A DNA stretch of 23,184 nucleotides from Bacillota bacterium (GTDB taxonomy: Bacteria > Bacillota > Clostridia > Tissierellales > Peptoniphilaceae): NCBI GenBank assembly GCA_023394045.1, contig JAEXBN010000050.1:1-23184 (forward strand), given 5' to 3'. Below the pieces are notes generated by a model. That model was given only the letters and a program-made list of their open reading frames with translations. It was not told the DNA's origin and did not search any database. The position numbers were made by a program, and so were the translations under genes. This document shows, piece after piece, positions 7,476 through 16,900 of this stretch (position 1 is its first letter; each line of letters opens with the position of its first letter).

Positions 7476-8232
7476 CCTTCACCTCCCCGCTGATCTCACG
7501 GCGAATCCACTCGTATCCCTCTTCGTTGATCCGTGTGACCAACTCCGGTCCCCCGGTCTTCACGATGCGGCCATCAATGATGACATGCACCACATCCGGG
7601 TGCAGATATTCCAGAATTCCACTGATATGCGTAATGATCAGGCAGGACTTTTCCGGAGTCAGGAACTCTGCCACGCCTTTGCTGACCACGCGCACGGCAT
7701 CGACATCCAGTCCGGAATCCGTCTCATCCAGCATGATGAGCTTCGGATCCAGCACCTGCATCTGAAGAATTTCATTCTTCTTTTTCTCGCCGCCCGAAAA
7801 TCCAACATTCAGATAGCGATCCGCCACCTCCGGCGCCATCGAAAGCGACTCCATGCGTTTGGCCAGTTCTTTTTTGAACTTCAACACCGAAGGATTTTTC
7901 CCTTCCTTCTGGGCTTTGGCGGTGCGCAGGAAATCCTCCACGCTCACGCCCGGAACTTCCTGCGGCGCTTGGAAACTGAGAAAAATTCCCTTCCGCGCCC
8001 GTTCATCCGCCGTATTTTCGAGAATGCTCTCCCCCTCAAAGAGAATCTCACCTGAATGCACCTCGTACTTCGGATGCGCCATGATCGCATTGGCCAGCGT
8101 CGATTTTCCCGCGCCATTCGGCCCCATCACGACATGAATCTCGCCCGGATTGATGGTCAGGCTCACTCCTTTGAGAATATCCGTTTCATCCACACCGACG
8201 TGCAGATCCTTAACTTCCAAGAGTGCGGACAT
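7465..8232 (-). CDS. sufC: SufC, ABC-type ATPase of the Fe-S scaffold
   Basis: The 255-residue cytosolic ABC ATPase drives conformational change of SufB-SufD during cluster assembly. It has Walker A GPNGAGKST (37-45), the SufC form of the ABC signature FSGGEKKKNE, Walker B LIMLDETDSGLD with its catalytic Glu, and the switch histidine in LIITH. No membrane segments are present, in keeping with SufC. The ATG follows GAGGAGGAAGC. It is the first suf gene, 57 nt after tkt; I see no convincing promoter in that gap, so it probably depends on an upstream promoter. Confidence 0.97.
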   Translation of the reverse strand: MSALLEVKDLHVGVDETDILKGVSLTINPGEIHVVMGPNGAGKSTLANAIMAHPKYEVHSGEILFEGESILENTADERARKGIFLSFQAPQEVPGVSVEDFLRTAKAQKEGKNPSVLKFKKELAKRMESLSMAPEVADRYLNVGFSGGEKKKNEILQMQVLDPKLIMLDETDSGLDVDAVRVVSKGVAEFLTPEKSCLIITHISGILEYLHPDVVHVIIDGRIVKTGGPELVTRINEEGYEWIRREISGEVKDGE

Positions 8233-8289
8233 GCTTCCTCCTCTATTCTTTCTCCTTATGGTATACGCGCTGCTATGGGCGCGACGAAA

Positions 8290-10287
8290 TCACTGCGTAA
8301 ACGCCTGCCGGTAGGCTTTGACGACCGCCTCTGCGCTCATGCCCAGCTCATCCAGCACCTGCGCAGCCGGCGCGGACAGACCGAACCGGTTAATCCCCAG
8401 GCTCACGCCATCCAGACCGACATAACGCGCCCAGCCAAAGGTCGACCCCGCCTCCAAACTCAAGCGATGGCGAATCGCACGCGGAAGAACCGACTCTTTA
8501 TACTCCTCATCCTGCGCTTCAAAGCGGTTCATGCTCGGCATGGAGACCACCGAGACATGGATGCCTTCCGCCTCCAGCTGCTTCTGCGCCTCGATCAACA
8601 AATGGACTTCCGATCCGGTCCCGATCAGAATGCCATCCGCATCGCCATGCGCCGGCGACAGCACATAGGCTCCGCGCGCCACACCTTCCGCCGCCTGTTC
8701 GCGAGTCCCCTCCAGCGTCGGAATCTCCTGGCGGGTCAGGACGAGCATCGTCGGATGATCGATGCTTTCGATCGCCTGCTTCCATGCCGCCGACACCTCG
8801 TTCGCATCCGCCGGACGAATCACATCAAAATTCGGCATGGCACGCCAGCTGGCCAACTGCTCAATCGGTTCATGCGTCGGCCCGTCTTCGCCCACCGCCA
8901 CGCTATCATGCGTCATCACATAGATCACCGGAAGGCTGGACAGCGCCGCAACGCGCGCTGCGCCGCGCAGATAATCCGAAAAGACAAAGAACGTCGCGCC
9001 AAAGACTTTTGTGCCACCATGCAGCGCAATGCCATTGTTGATCGCCGCCATGGCGAACTCACGCACGCCATACCAGACGTTGCGATCCGCATCGCCGTCT
9101 TTCCGGAAGGCACCATCGCTTTCGATCTGTGTCTTGTTGGAGCCGGACAAATCCGCCGACCCGCCCCAGAAATTCGGGAGCGCTTCCGCAATCTTCTGAA
9201 TCACTTTTCCGGAAGCCGCACGGCTTGCCAATGGCTTGTCCTCCGGGCTCCAATGCGGAAGCTCCGCATCCCAGTCCTTCGGAAGCCGCCCTTCAAAGGC
9301 CTCTTCATAGGCTTTCGCTCGTTCCGGCTCATCCTTCGCGTAATCCGCAAAAACGGCGTTCCAAGCCTCTTCCGCTTCAGCGCCCCGCCGCGCGACCGCC
9401 TCTTCAAAATGCGCCCGCACCTCGTCGGAGACCGTAAATTCCGGAGCCGTCCACCCCAGCGTCTCCCTCAATTTTTCGGTGTTGGCCTCGCCAAGCGGCG
9501 CGCCATGCACCGCATTCGTTCCCGCGCCCGGCGCGCCGTAGCCGATCACCGTGCGCACGCGAATCAGCGACGGATGCAGCGGATCCGCCAGCGCCTCATC
9601 CATCGCGCGCGCGATCTCCTCCACATCATTTCCGTCTTCCACGTGCAGCACCTGCCAATGGTACGCCGCAAAGCGCAGCTCCACGTCTTCCGTAAAGACC
9701 AGATCCGTCTCGCCATCGAGGCAGATCCCGTTGGAATCGTAAAGAACGACCAATTTCCCAAGACCCAGCGTCCCGGCGAGCGACGCCGCCTCGGCGCTCA
9801 CGCCCTCCATCAAATCGCCATCGCTGCAGATGGCAAACGTGCGGTGATCCACCACCGTATGATCTGGGGTATTATATTGCGCCGCCAGATGCGCTTCCGC
9901 CATGGCTAAACCGACCGCATTCGCAAATCCCTGCCCCAGCGGTCCGGTCGATGCCTCCACCCCCGGCGTATGGCCGACTTCCGGATGACCTGGGGTCTTC
10001 GAATGCAGCTGGCGAAAATCTTTCAGATCGTCCATGCTCACATCAAAACCGGACACATGGAGAAGACTATAGAGCAGCGCCGAACCATGACCCGGCGACA
10101 AGATAAAGCGGTCGCGGTTCGTCCACGAGGGATGCTTCGGATTGACCCGAAGATAGCGTGTCCACAGAGTGTATGCCATCGGCGCCACGCCCAGCGGAAG
10201 CCCCGGATGTCCTGAATTTGCACGATTGATCTGGTCGACGCTCAACATGCGAAGCGTATCGACCGCCCGTTGTTCCAACGAAGCCAT
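8290..10287 (-). CDS. tkt: Transketolase
   Basis: The 665-residue protein moves two-carbon ketol units between sugar phosphates in the non-oxidative pentose phosphate pathway, using thiamine diphosphate and a divalent metal. Motifs in order: NSGHPGLPLG and SPGHGSALLY near the N-terminus, EASTGPLGQGFANAVG, the ThDP motif ICSDGDLMEGVSAEAASLAG with LYDSNGI, and VGEDGPTHEPIEQLASWRAMPN carrying the catalytic Glu. Length equals full bacterial transketolases. The start is preceded by a near-perfect AAAGGAGG. It lies 24 nt after mrp and 57 nt before sufC, so it appears to be part of the same transcript, an unusual partner for suf. Confidence 0.97.
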   Translation of the reverse strand: MASLEQRAVDTLRMLSVDQINRANSGHPGLPLGVAPMAYTLWTRYLRVNPKHPSWTNRDRFILSPGHGSALLYSLLHVSGFDVSMDDLKDFRQLHSKTPGHPEVGHTPGVEASTGPLGQGFANAVGLAMAEAHLAAQYNTPDHTVVDHRTFAICSDGDLMEGVSAEAASLAGTLGLGKLVVLYDSNGICLDGETDLVFTEDVELRFAAYHWQVLHVEDGNDVEEIARAMDEALADPLHPSLIRVRTVIGYGAPGAGTNAVHGAPLGEANTEKLRETLGWTAPEFTVSDEVRAHFEEAVARRGAEAEEAWNAVFADYAKDEPERAKAYEEAFEGRLPKDWDAELPHWSPEDKPLASRAASGKVIQKIAEALPNFWGGSADLSGSNKTQIESDGAFRKDGDADRNVWYGVREFAMAAINNGIALHGGTKVFGATFFVFSDYLRGAARVAALSSLPVIYVMTHDSVAVGEDGPTHEPIEQLASWRAMPNFDVIRPADANEVSAAWKQAIESIDHPTMLVLTRQEIPTLEGTREQAAEGVARGAYVLSPAHGDADGILIGTGSEVHLLIEAQKQLEAEGIHVSVVSMPSMNRFEAQDEEYKESVLPRAIRHRLSLEAGSTFGWARYVGLDGVSLGINRFGLSAPAAQVLDELGMSAEAVVKAYRQAFTQ

Positions 10288-10311
10288 AATTCCTCCTTTG
10301 CGGTGTTCCGC

Positions 10312-11148
10312 TTAGTGATTCTTGCCTTCTCTTTCCCCATGATCCAATGTCGCGGAAAGAATCGCCTCCACAACACGGTCAAAAAGCTGTGTGTTTGCCG
10401 CCTCAACATGACCCGTATCAACCAGCGTCGCCAGCGTCGGATCAATCGGCAGCTTTGCCAGAACAGGCACGCCAAAGCGCGCAGCGACCTCGTCCACGCG
10501 GCTCTTTCCAAAAATCTCATAGACCTGACCCGTATCCGGCGCCTTAAAATAGCTCATGTTTTCGATGATTCCAAGAACCGGAAGATCCATCATCTGTGTC
10601 ATGTTGATCGCTTTTTCCACAATCATGCTCACGAGATCCTGCGGGCTGGTCACGATCAGCACCCCGTCGACCGGCAGCGTCTGAAATACCGTCAAGGGCA
10701 CATCGCCCGTCCCCGGAGGCATATCCACAAAAAGATGATCCACCTTTTCAAACACGACTTCCTGCCAAAACTGTTTCACCGCTTGGCCAACCATCGGACC
10801 CTTCCAGAGAACCGGATCCGTCTCGTGATCCAAAATCAGGTTCGTCGAAACCACCTGGATCCCCTCTTTGGTCATCCGCGCATACGGATCCTCGCCGCGC
10901 ATATCCAGTCCGCCTTCCAGCCCGAACGCATGCGGGATCGACGGTCCGGTCACATCCGCATCCAAAATCCCGACACGCTTTCCCACGCGCTGCAGCGCCA
11001 GGGCGCTCAATGCGGTGACCATGCTCTTGCCGACCCCGCCTTTGCCCGACATGACCGCGATCACGTGGCCGATGCGGCTTTTCTCATGCGGCGGTTCATA
11101 AAAAACCGGCCTCTTTTTCTCCTGACTCATATGATCCGCATCTGTCAT
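10312..11148 (-). CDS. mrp: Mrp/NBP35-family P-loop ATPase lacking cysteines
   Basis: Proteins of this family (Mrp/ApbC) carry Fe-S clusters to target proteins. The deviant Walker A SGKGGVGKSM, DADVTGPSIPHAFG, DMPPGTGDVPLTV, VTSPQDLVSMIVEKAINM and IIENMSYF are all present, so the family call is firm. However, the family CxxC that bridges the cluster (normally MSYF.CP.CG) reads YFKAPDTG, and the whole protein has no cysteine. The start at 11148 (278 residues) is chosen because its ATGA overlaps the fni stop and GGAGG lies eight bases upstream; an in-frame ATG at 11175 would give 287 residues. A role as MinD-like or regulatory ATPase rather than Fe-S carrier is possible. Confidence 0.93.
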   Translation of the reverse strand: MTDADHMSQEKKRPVFYEPPHEKSRIGHVIAVMSGKGGVGKSMVTALSALALQRVGKRVGILDADVTGPSIPHAFGLEGGLDMRGEDPYARMTKEGIQVVSTNLILDHETDPVLWKGPMVGQAVKQFWQEVVFEKVDHLFVDMPPGTGDVPLTVFQTLPVDGVLIVTSPQDLVSMIVEKAINMTQMMDLPVLGIIENMSYFKAPDTGQVYEIFGKSRVDEVAARFGVPVLAKLPIDPTLATLVDTGHVEAANTQLFDRVVEAILSATLDHGEREGKNH

Positions 11149-12194
11149 CTCGTTTGCCTCCGCTGTTCCGTCCATTCTTCCGCTTCCACCAGCTCTCTCA
11201 GCCGCCCGGTCATCAGATAGGGCACCCGGTGCAATTCATGGATCGACCGACATCCCAAAAGCAGAAGCCCCATCCGGATATTCTCAATGACCCCGGACAG
11301 ATACTCTTCTGCATAGTCCACGCCTCCATGCAGCAGATAGCGCAGCAGCTCTCCCGAAATCGCGCTCATTTCCGCGCCCATCACCAAGGCGTGGAGAACA
11401 TCCGTCCCGCTGGTCAGACCGCCCGAAGCAATCAGCTGCTTCTCCGGACACTCCCGCCGCATGTTCCAGATCGCCTTCGCCGTCGGAACGCCCCACGTAT
11501 AAAATTCCGTCAGATCGCGCTGCATCGACCGCAGATCTTCCACCTCCACAAAATTCGTTCCGCCAGCTCCGGAAACATCGACGTATGCCGTTGGAACCTC
11601 GCGCAGCAAACGTCCGTCCGCCCGGCTCAAACCAAATCCGATCTCCTTGACGATCACTTGACCCGGGAACGCCTCCGCAATTTTTTGCAAATTCGCATAC
11701 AGCCCACGAAAATCGCGGTCTCCTTCTTCCTGCGCCAGCTCCTGCGACGGATTCAAATGAATCCCGATCGCCTGCGCATCAATCATCTCCATCGCACGGC
11801 GCACCTCATCCAGCGTCGCCGCTGCGGAAAGATTCCCGATAATCAGCCCATCCGGTCCCATGATCTCCCGCACGACTCGGAACGTGTCTTCCGTCTCCGG
11901 CTCCTCCAGCGCGATGCGCTGAGATCCCACCTGCATCGGCAGGTTCAGATCACGCGCAATCGTCGCCAGATCCCGGTTGATCTGTCCAGCCATCTCCGTC
12001 CCGCCAGTCATCGCATTGATCAGAAGCGGTGCGGCAATTCTCCGGCCAAAAAACTCCGCCGACGGGTCGACTTCCTCCAACGCCAATTCCGGAAACGACA
12101 ACGGCTCCACCACGACGCACCCCAGAAGCGTATCCCCTTCCGGAAGCGTGCGCATCACCTGGTCAATGTGCTCATCTTTGCGTTCTTTCCGCAT
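11145..12194 (-). CDS. fni: Type 2 isopentenyl-diphosphate delta-isomerase
   Basis: The 349-residue FMN enzyme interconverts isopentenyl and dimethylallyl diphosphate in isoprenoid synthesis. Family features: RKERKDEHI at the N-terminus, INAMTGGTEMAGQINRDLA, VGSQRIAL, IGNLSAA, HLNPSQELAQEEGDRDFRG (metal/substrate Gln-Glu), KEIGFGLS, VDVSGAGGTNFVEVE (FMN phosphate) and ASGGLTSGTDVLHALVMGA. The start at 12194 has GGAGG six bases upstream; the adjacent ATG at 12197 is only three bases away from it, and a much longer ORF to 12317 is mere readthrough. The gene overlaps the end of the activase gene by 23 bp and the start of mrp by 4 bp, so it is tightly coupled to both. Confidence 0.95.
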   Translation of the reverse strand: MRKERKDEHIDQVMRTLPEGDTLLGCVVVEPLSFPELALEEVDPSAEFFGRRIAAPLLINAMTGGTEMAGQINRDLATIARDLNLPMQVGSQRIALEEPETEDTFRVVREIMGPDGLIIGNLSAAATLDEVRRAMEMIDAQAIGIHLNPSQELAQEEGDRDFRGLYANLQKIAEAFPGQVIVKEIGFGLSRADGRLLREVPTAYVDVSGAGGTNFVEVEDLRSMQRDLTEFYTWGVPTAKAIWNMRRECPEKQLIASGGLTSGTDVLHALVMGAEMSAISGELLRYLLHGGVDYAEEYLSGVIENIRMGLLLLGCRSIHELHRVPYLMTGRLRELVEAEEWTEQRRQTR

Positions 12195-15100
12195 CATAAA
12201 CCTCCGTCCATTCAGGAAGCGGGCGCTCTTGCACCGGCGGATCCAGACTCTCGGCGATGGTCGCTGTCCGGACTTTTTGCGCCTGAGGCCGACCGCCCAA
12301 AGCCTCCCACGCAGCACTCATCATCAATTTCACGCGATTGATCTGGTTGACTTCCGATGCTCCCGGATCATAATCGATCGCAATCAAATTCGCTTCGCTG
12401 TATTTCTCACGCACAGCCTTCATCACGCCTTTTCCGGTGATGTGATTGGGCAGGCATCCAAACGGCTGGATACAAACGATGTTCGGCGCACCTTGATGAA
12501 TCAGCTCAATGATTTCCCCAGCCAGAAGCCAGCCTTCACCATATTGATGCCCCAAAGAGACGATCTCTTCCGCATAATCCTCCAGCTGCCGCGCATAGAT
12601 CGGCTCGGAGAAATGGATGGAGCGGCGCAGCGCCTCGCGAATCGGCCGCCGATAGGACTCCAGCACATCCAGCCCCAAATGGCCGATGAAATAGCCCTTC
12701 ATCTTGCTGGTTCCTAATAGATCACCCTTATGTTTCGCATTGCGCAGCGAATAGACCAGAAAGTCCAGAAGATCCGGAACCACCACTTCGGCTCCCTCTT
12801 TTTCCAGCAAGCTCTGCAAGTGGTTGTTCGCTGCCGGAAGATACTTCACTAAGATTTCGCCCACGATCCCCGCCTTCGGACGGCGCAGCCCATCGCGCGG
12901 AACCTGATCAAATTCATCCACGCACCGGTTCACCAGCCGGCGGAACGTCGCGCGATGCGGTTTGAGCACGAACTGGCCAAACAATTCCTTCCATTTTTCT
13001 TTCAGCTGATCGGTCTGCCCGGCGTGCACCTCATACGGGCGCGTCGCGTTGGCGCAGCGGTTGATGAGATCCCCGGCGGCAAACGCATAGATCGCCTTGC
13101 TCAGAAGCCGCGGTCCGACCTGCAATCCCTCGCTTGTCTCGATTCCCTGCGCGGAAAGCGCGATCACCGGAACCTGAGGATAGCCCATATCCTTAAGCCC
13201 CTTGCGGATGTAGCCCACATAGTTCGATGCACGGCATGCCCCACCCGTCTGGGTCATGAGCAGCGCCGTTCGATTCGGATCATATTTCCCGCTCTCCAGC
13301 GCAGCAAACATCTGCCCCAGCGCAGTGATGGACGGATAGCAGGAATCGTTGTTGACATACTTCAGACCCGCGTCCACCACCTTCTGATCCACCTGCTCCA
13401 AGAACTCAAAATGATACCCCTCGTTCTTCAGCGCCTCGCTGAGAATCGCAAAGTGATCCGGCGCCATCGCCGGAACGAGGATGGTATATCCATCTTGTTT
13501 CATCTGCTTCGTGAATGGCACCTTCGCCGGAGCGTAAGATTCGTCCCTATGCCGCACCGCGCGGGGCTTCCCCTGCGTATCCGACAGCGCCTGAATCAAC
13601 GAGCGAATCCGAATCTTCACCGCGCCAAGATTGGACACTTCGTCGATCTTCAAAAGCGTATAAATCTTGCCTTTGGATTCCAGAATTTCCTGCACCTGAT
13701 CCGTCGTCACGGCATCCAGCCCGCATCCAAACGAGTTGAGTTGAATCAGCTGCAGATTGTCATGCTGCGCGATGTACTCCGCCGCGCGGTAGAGCCGGCT
13801 ATGATAAACCCACTGGTCGAGCACGCGCAGCTCATCGGACACATCATCAATGTTCATCGCCACGGCATCTTCCGACAGCACCGCCAGCCCCATCCCATTG
13901 ATCAATTCCGGGATCCCGTGATTGACTTCATTGTCGACATGGTAGGGACGGCCGCAAAGCACGATGCCCTGAGCCTGATTTTCTTCCAGCCACTCCATCG
14001 CGCGGCGTCCCTCGCGGGCAACATCCTCATGGTAATTCTGCTGTTCTGCCCACGCGGCGTGCACCGCATTTTGAATCTGTTTTGGCGGAATGCGATACTG
14101 GCGGCCATCAATCACGAACCGGTCAAAAATTTTCGTCAGCCGTTTGATGAGCACCTCTTCGCTGGCGAACGACAAGAAGGGATGCATGAACGTGACGCCG
14201 TTCTCTTCCAGGGAAGAAACATTGTTTTTAATCACTTCGGGGAATCCGATCACCACCGGGCAATTGATTTGATTCTGCGCCTTCTCAAACTGTTTTGTTT
14301 CATAGAACACGCTGGGATAGAAAATAAACCGTTCTCCGGATTCCACCAAGTCCTCGATATGGCCGTGAACCAGTTTTCCCGGATAGCAAACCGTCTCTGA
14401 AGAAATTGACGCCAGCCCCTTATCGTAAATCGTCCGGCTGCTGCGCCCGGAGAGATGGACGGGAAAGCCCAAGCGATTGAAAAAGGTATGCCAGAACGGA
14501 TAATTTTCATACATATTCAGCACGCGCGGCAGTCCGACAGGCGGAAATTTTGCCTGATCTTCCGGCACATTGCTGTAGTACTGGAACAGCCGATCATATT
14601 TGTATTGATATAAATTGGGAATATCGGTTTTTTCGCGTTTGATTCCTGCGCCGCGTTCGCAGCGGTTTCCCGAAATAAACCGGCTTCCATCCGAAAAGAT
14701 ATTGATCGTCAGCGCGCAGTTATTGGTGCAGCGCCCGCACCGTGCGCTTCTCTGTGTGTAGGTGAAGTGCTCCAGCTCCTCCGCCGTTTTGATCTGGCTG
14801 GATCCGGTCGAGCGCTCCTGAGCGATCAGCGCCATCCCCATCGCGCCCATCAGCCCCGCAATCGCCGGACGAATGGCCGTTCGACCCGTAATCAGCTCAA
14901 AAGCGCGCAGAATCGCATCCCCGTAGAACGTCCCGCCCTGAACGACGAGATTCTTTCCCAGCGTCCGGGGATCACGCACTTTAATCACCTTCTGAATCGC
15001 ATTCTTAATCACCGAATAGCAAAGCCCGGCAGCAATATCGCCAACGCTGGATCCTTCCTTCTGCGCCTGCTTCACCTTCGAGTTCATGAAGACCGTGCAG

Positions 15101-16545
15101 CGGCTTCCCAGATCCACCGGTTCCCTCGCCAGCAGCGCCGCTTCCTGAAATTCCTGCACGCTCATCCCCACCGAAGCGGAGAACGTCGACAAGAATGATC
15201 CGCAGCCGGAGGAACACGCCTCATTCAGCTGAATCGAATCGATGATCCCATCCGAGATATGCATCGCCTTCATGTCCTGACCGCCAATATCCAGAATGAA
15301 GTCCACATCCGGATCGTAATAATGCGCCGCCGTATAATGCGCGATGGTCTCCACTTCTCCCGAATCCACCCGCAGCGCGGCGCGAATGAAATCCTCCCCG
15401 TATCCGGTAATGCCCGAGGAGGCAATATACGTATCTTCCGGCATCAGACGATAAATTTCCAGCAGATGCTCCATGATGTGCTCCAGCGGTTTGCCGCGGT
15501 TGCTGGAATAGTGCGTGTACAAAATGGTATGGTCTTCCCCGATCAGCACCATCTTCGCCGTCGTGGATCCCGAGTCGATGCCCAAATAAACCGGCCCATG
15601 GTACGATGCCAGATCCCCATAGACCTCTTTATCCGTCTGATGCGCCCGTTTGAACGCTTCGTATTGCTCTTTCGAATCAAAAAGCGGCTTCATGAGCTTG
15701 CGCTCTTCGGTCACATAGTCCTCATCCGAGGAAAAGTGATCCAAAATGTGCTGCAGCGACTGCACCTCCGCTTCTTCTTTTGCCAAAATCGCCGCGCCCC
15801 GCGCCACAAAAAGCTGCCCGTCTTCCGGCGTGGTGAAGGTGTTGCCCTCGCTGCCCAAGGTCTCAATAAACCGGCTGCGCAGCTGATCCATGAAATGCAG
15901 CGGTCCGCCTAAGAACGTGATATTGCCGCGAATCGGACGGCCACAAGCCAGATTGGAAATGGTCTGGTTCACCACGGACTGAAAGACGCTCATCGCAATA
16001 TCCGCATGGGATGCACCCTGGTTGAGGAGCGCCTGCACATCCGTCTTCGCGAACACGCCGCAGCGGGAGGCGATGGGATAAATCTTTCCATAATCCGCCG
16101 CCAAACGGTTGATGCCTGCGGCATCCGTATCAAGCAAATTGGCCATCTGGTCGATGAACGCTCCCGTCCCGCCGGCACAAATGGAATTCATGCGCTGCTC
16201 CACGTTCCCCGCAAGATACGTGATCTTCGAATCCTCGCCGCCCAGCTCGATGATGACCTCCGTATGCGGGAGAATGGTTCGGATCGCCTTTGTTTCCGCA
16301 ATGACTTCCTGGACGAACGGAATCCCAAGATAAGATTCTAGGAACATCCCTCCCGATCCCGTCACAGCCATCTGAACCGGAACATCGCCGACGGTCTCAA
16401 GCAATTCATTCATGACCGATTCCACTGCCTTCTTTACATCGCTCTTATGGCGGCGGTAGACAGAGTAAATCAGCTGTTCATTCTCATCAAAGCACACCAC
16501 TTTCACCGTGGTTGACCCAACATCAAGACCTGCGTGCAGGCGCAT
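12172..16545 (-). CDS. Giant 2-hydroxyacyl-CoA dehydratase activase/dehydratase-type fusion protein
   Basis: The 1457-residue protein joins several Fe-S modules. Residues 1-265 form a first BadF/HgdC-type ASKHA ATPase (DVGSTTVKVV; cluster cysteines Cys123 in SICAGGTGAF and Cys162 in ASRCGVFAKTD). Residues 318-580 form a second (GIDSGSTTAKM; NEACSSGCGSF, GSRCTVF). A Cys-rich stretch CGRCTNNC with NRCERG (603-629) follows, then a DUF2229-like region (670-890) and an HgdB-like C-terminal part (NNDSCYP, TGGACRASNY). Known relatives use ATP to drive low-potential electron transfer in 2-hydroxyacyl-CoA dehydration or double-cubane reductases; the actual substrate here is unknown. GAGG lies five bases before the ATG. 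It is the first gene of the minus-strand operon, next to the divergent fprA promoter region. Confidence 0.92.
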   Translation of the reverse strand: MRLHAGLDVGSTTVKVVCFDENEQLIYSVYRRHKSDVKKAVESVMNELLETVGDVPVQMAVTGSGGMFLESYLGIPFVQEVIAETKAIRTILPHTEVIIELGGEDSKITYLAGNVEQRMNSICAGGTGAFIDQMANLLDTDAAGINRLAADYGKIYPIASRCGVFAKTDVQALLNQGASHADIAMSVFQSVVNQTISNLACGRPIRGNITFLGGPLHFMDQLRSRFIETLGSEGNTFTTPEDGQLFVARGAAILAKEEAEVQSLQHILDHFSSDEDYVTEERKLMKPLFDSKEQYEAFKRAHQTDKEVYGDLASYHGPVYLGIDSGSTTAKMVLIGEDHTILYTHYSSNRGKPLEHIMEHLLEIYRLMPEDTYIASSGITGYGEDFIRAALRVDSGEVETIAHYTAAHYYDPDVDFILDIGGQDMKAMHISDGIIDSIQLNEACSSGCGSFLSTFSASVGMSVQEFQEAALLAREPVDLGSRCTVFMNSKVKQAQKEGSSVGDIAAGLCYSVIKNAIQKVIKVRDPRTLGKNLVVQGGTFYGDAILRAFELITGRTAIRPAIAGLMGAMGMALIAQERSTGSSQIKTAEELEHFTYTQRSARCGRCTNNCALTINIFSDGSRFISGNRCERGAGIKREKTDIPNLYQYKYDRLFQYYSNVPEDQAKFPPVGLPRVLNMYENYPFWHTFFNRLGFPVHLSGRSSRTIYDKGLASISSETVCYPGKLVHGHIEDLVESGERFIFYPSVFYETKQFEKAQNQINCPVVIGFPEVIKNNVSSLEENGVTFMHPFLSFASEEVLIKRLTKIFDRFVIDGRQYRIPPKQIQNAVHAAWAEQQNYHEDVAREGRRAMEWLEENQAQGIVLCGRPYHVDNEVNHGIPELINGMGLAVLSEDAVAMNIDDVSDELRVLDQWVYHSRLYRAAEYIAQHDNLQLIQLNSFGCGLDAVTTDQVQEILESKGKIYTLLKIDEVSNLGAVKIRIRSLIQALSDTQGKPRAVRHRDESYAPAKVPFTKQMKQDGYTILVPAMAPDHFAILSEALKNEGYHFEFLEQVDQKVVDAGLKYVNNDSCYPSITALGQMFAALESGKYDPNRTALLMTQTGGACRASNYVGYIRKGLKDMGYPQVPVIALSAQGIETSEGLQVGPRLLSKAIYAFAAGDLINRCANATRPYEVHAGQTDQLKEKWKELFGQFVLKPHRATFRRLVNRCVDEFDQVPRDGLRRPKAGIVGEILVKYLPAANNHLQSLLEKEGAEVVVPDLLDFLVYSLRNAKHKGDLLGTSKMKGYFIGHLGLDVLESYRRPIREALRRSIHFSEPIYARQLEDYAEEIVSLGHQYGEGWLLAGEIIELIHQGAPNIVCIQPFGCLPNHITGKGVMKAVREKYSEANLIAIDYDPGASEVNQINRVKLMMSAAWEALGGRPQAQKVRTATIAESLDPPVQERPLPEWTEVYDAERTQR

Positions 16546-16618
16546 TCTATCCTCTTTCTGTCTTCAGCTGAACCGGGACTTTCCTTCACGATTCGTTTTA
16601 TATTCACTATAATTTTGT

Positions 16619-16677
16619 ATTTTCGCTACACTTTACATGTTCATTTTCGTTCATTTTCGCGATACGTTGCATTTTCG
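16619..16677. repeat. Four copies of ATTTTCG in the divergent promoter region
   Basis: ATTTTCG begins at 16619, 16643, 16653 and 16671, two of the copies within a tandem TTCATTTTCG ten bases long. On the minus strand these read CGAAAAT and lie between the predicted -10 box and the activase start, in the leader of the operon. They may bind a regulator or simply reflect local duplication. Confidence 0.5.
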
Positions 16678-16860
16678 CGCGGCTTCACGTTCGCGATTCG
16701 CCATTGCTATTCTCTACATTCGTTCTATTATAACGCAGTTATGCCCGGTTTCGATGTTCCCGGCGCTTAGAGACACGATTTCCCGACCTCGCCGGATCCA
16801 AATCCAGGCTTTTTCGTTGTGTTTTTGTACGTTTACATCCTATCCTTACCCAAATCGGTC

Positions 16861-16881
16861 GACGTTCTCCGGCAGAACGTC
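16861..16881. promoter_or_regulatory. Perfect 8-bp inverted repeat upstream of fprA, probable operator
   Basis: GACGTTCT and AGAACGTC flank a 5-bp centre. The site lies 107 bp before the fprA start and just upstream of a TATAAC -10-like box (16887-16892), so a bound protein would cover the -35 region. No T-run follows on either strand, which argues against a terminator. The regulator is unknown. Confidence 0.5.
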
Positions 16882-16900
16882 TAAAATATAACCAGCTTTG

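Noticed and set aside
8056..9909. 617-codon plus-strand ORF opposite tkt and sufC
   Set aside because: Antisense shadow of strongly supported genes with biased composition and no recognisable domain.
16861..16881. Palindrome as a Rho-independent terminator
   Set aside because: No T-run on either strand, and it lies in a divergent promoter region, so an operator is more likely.
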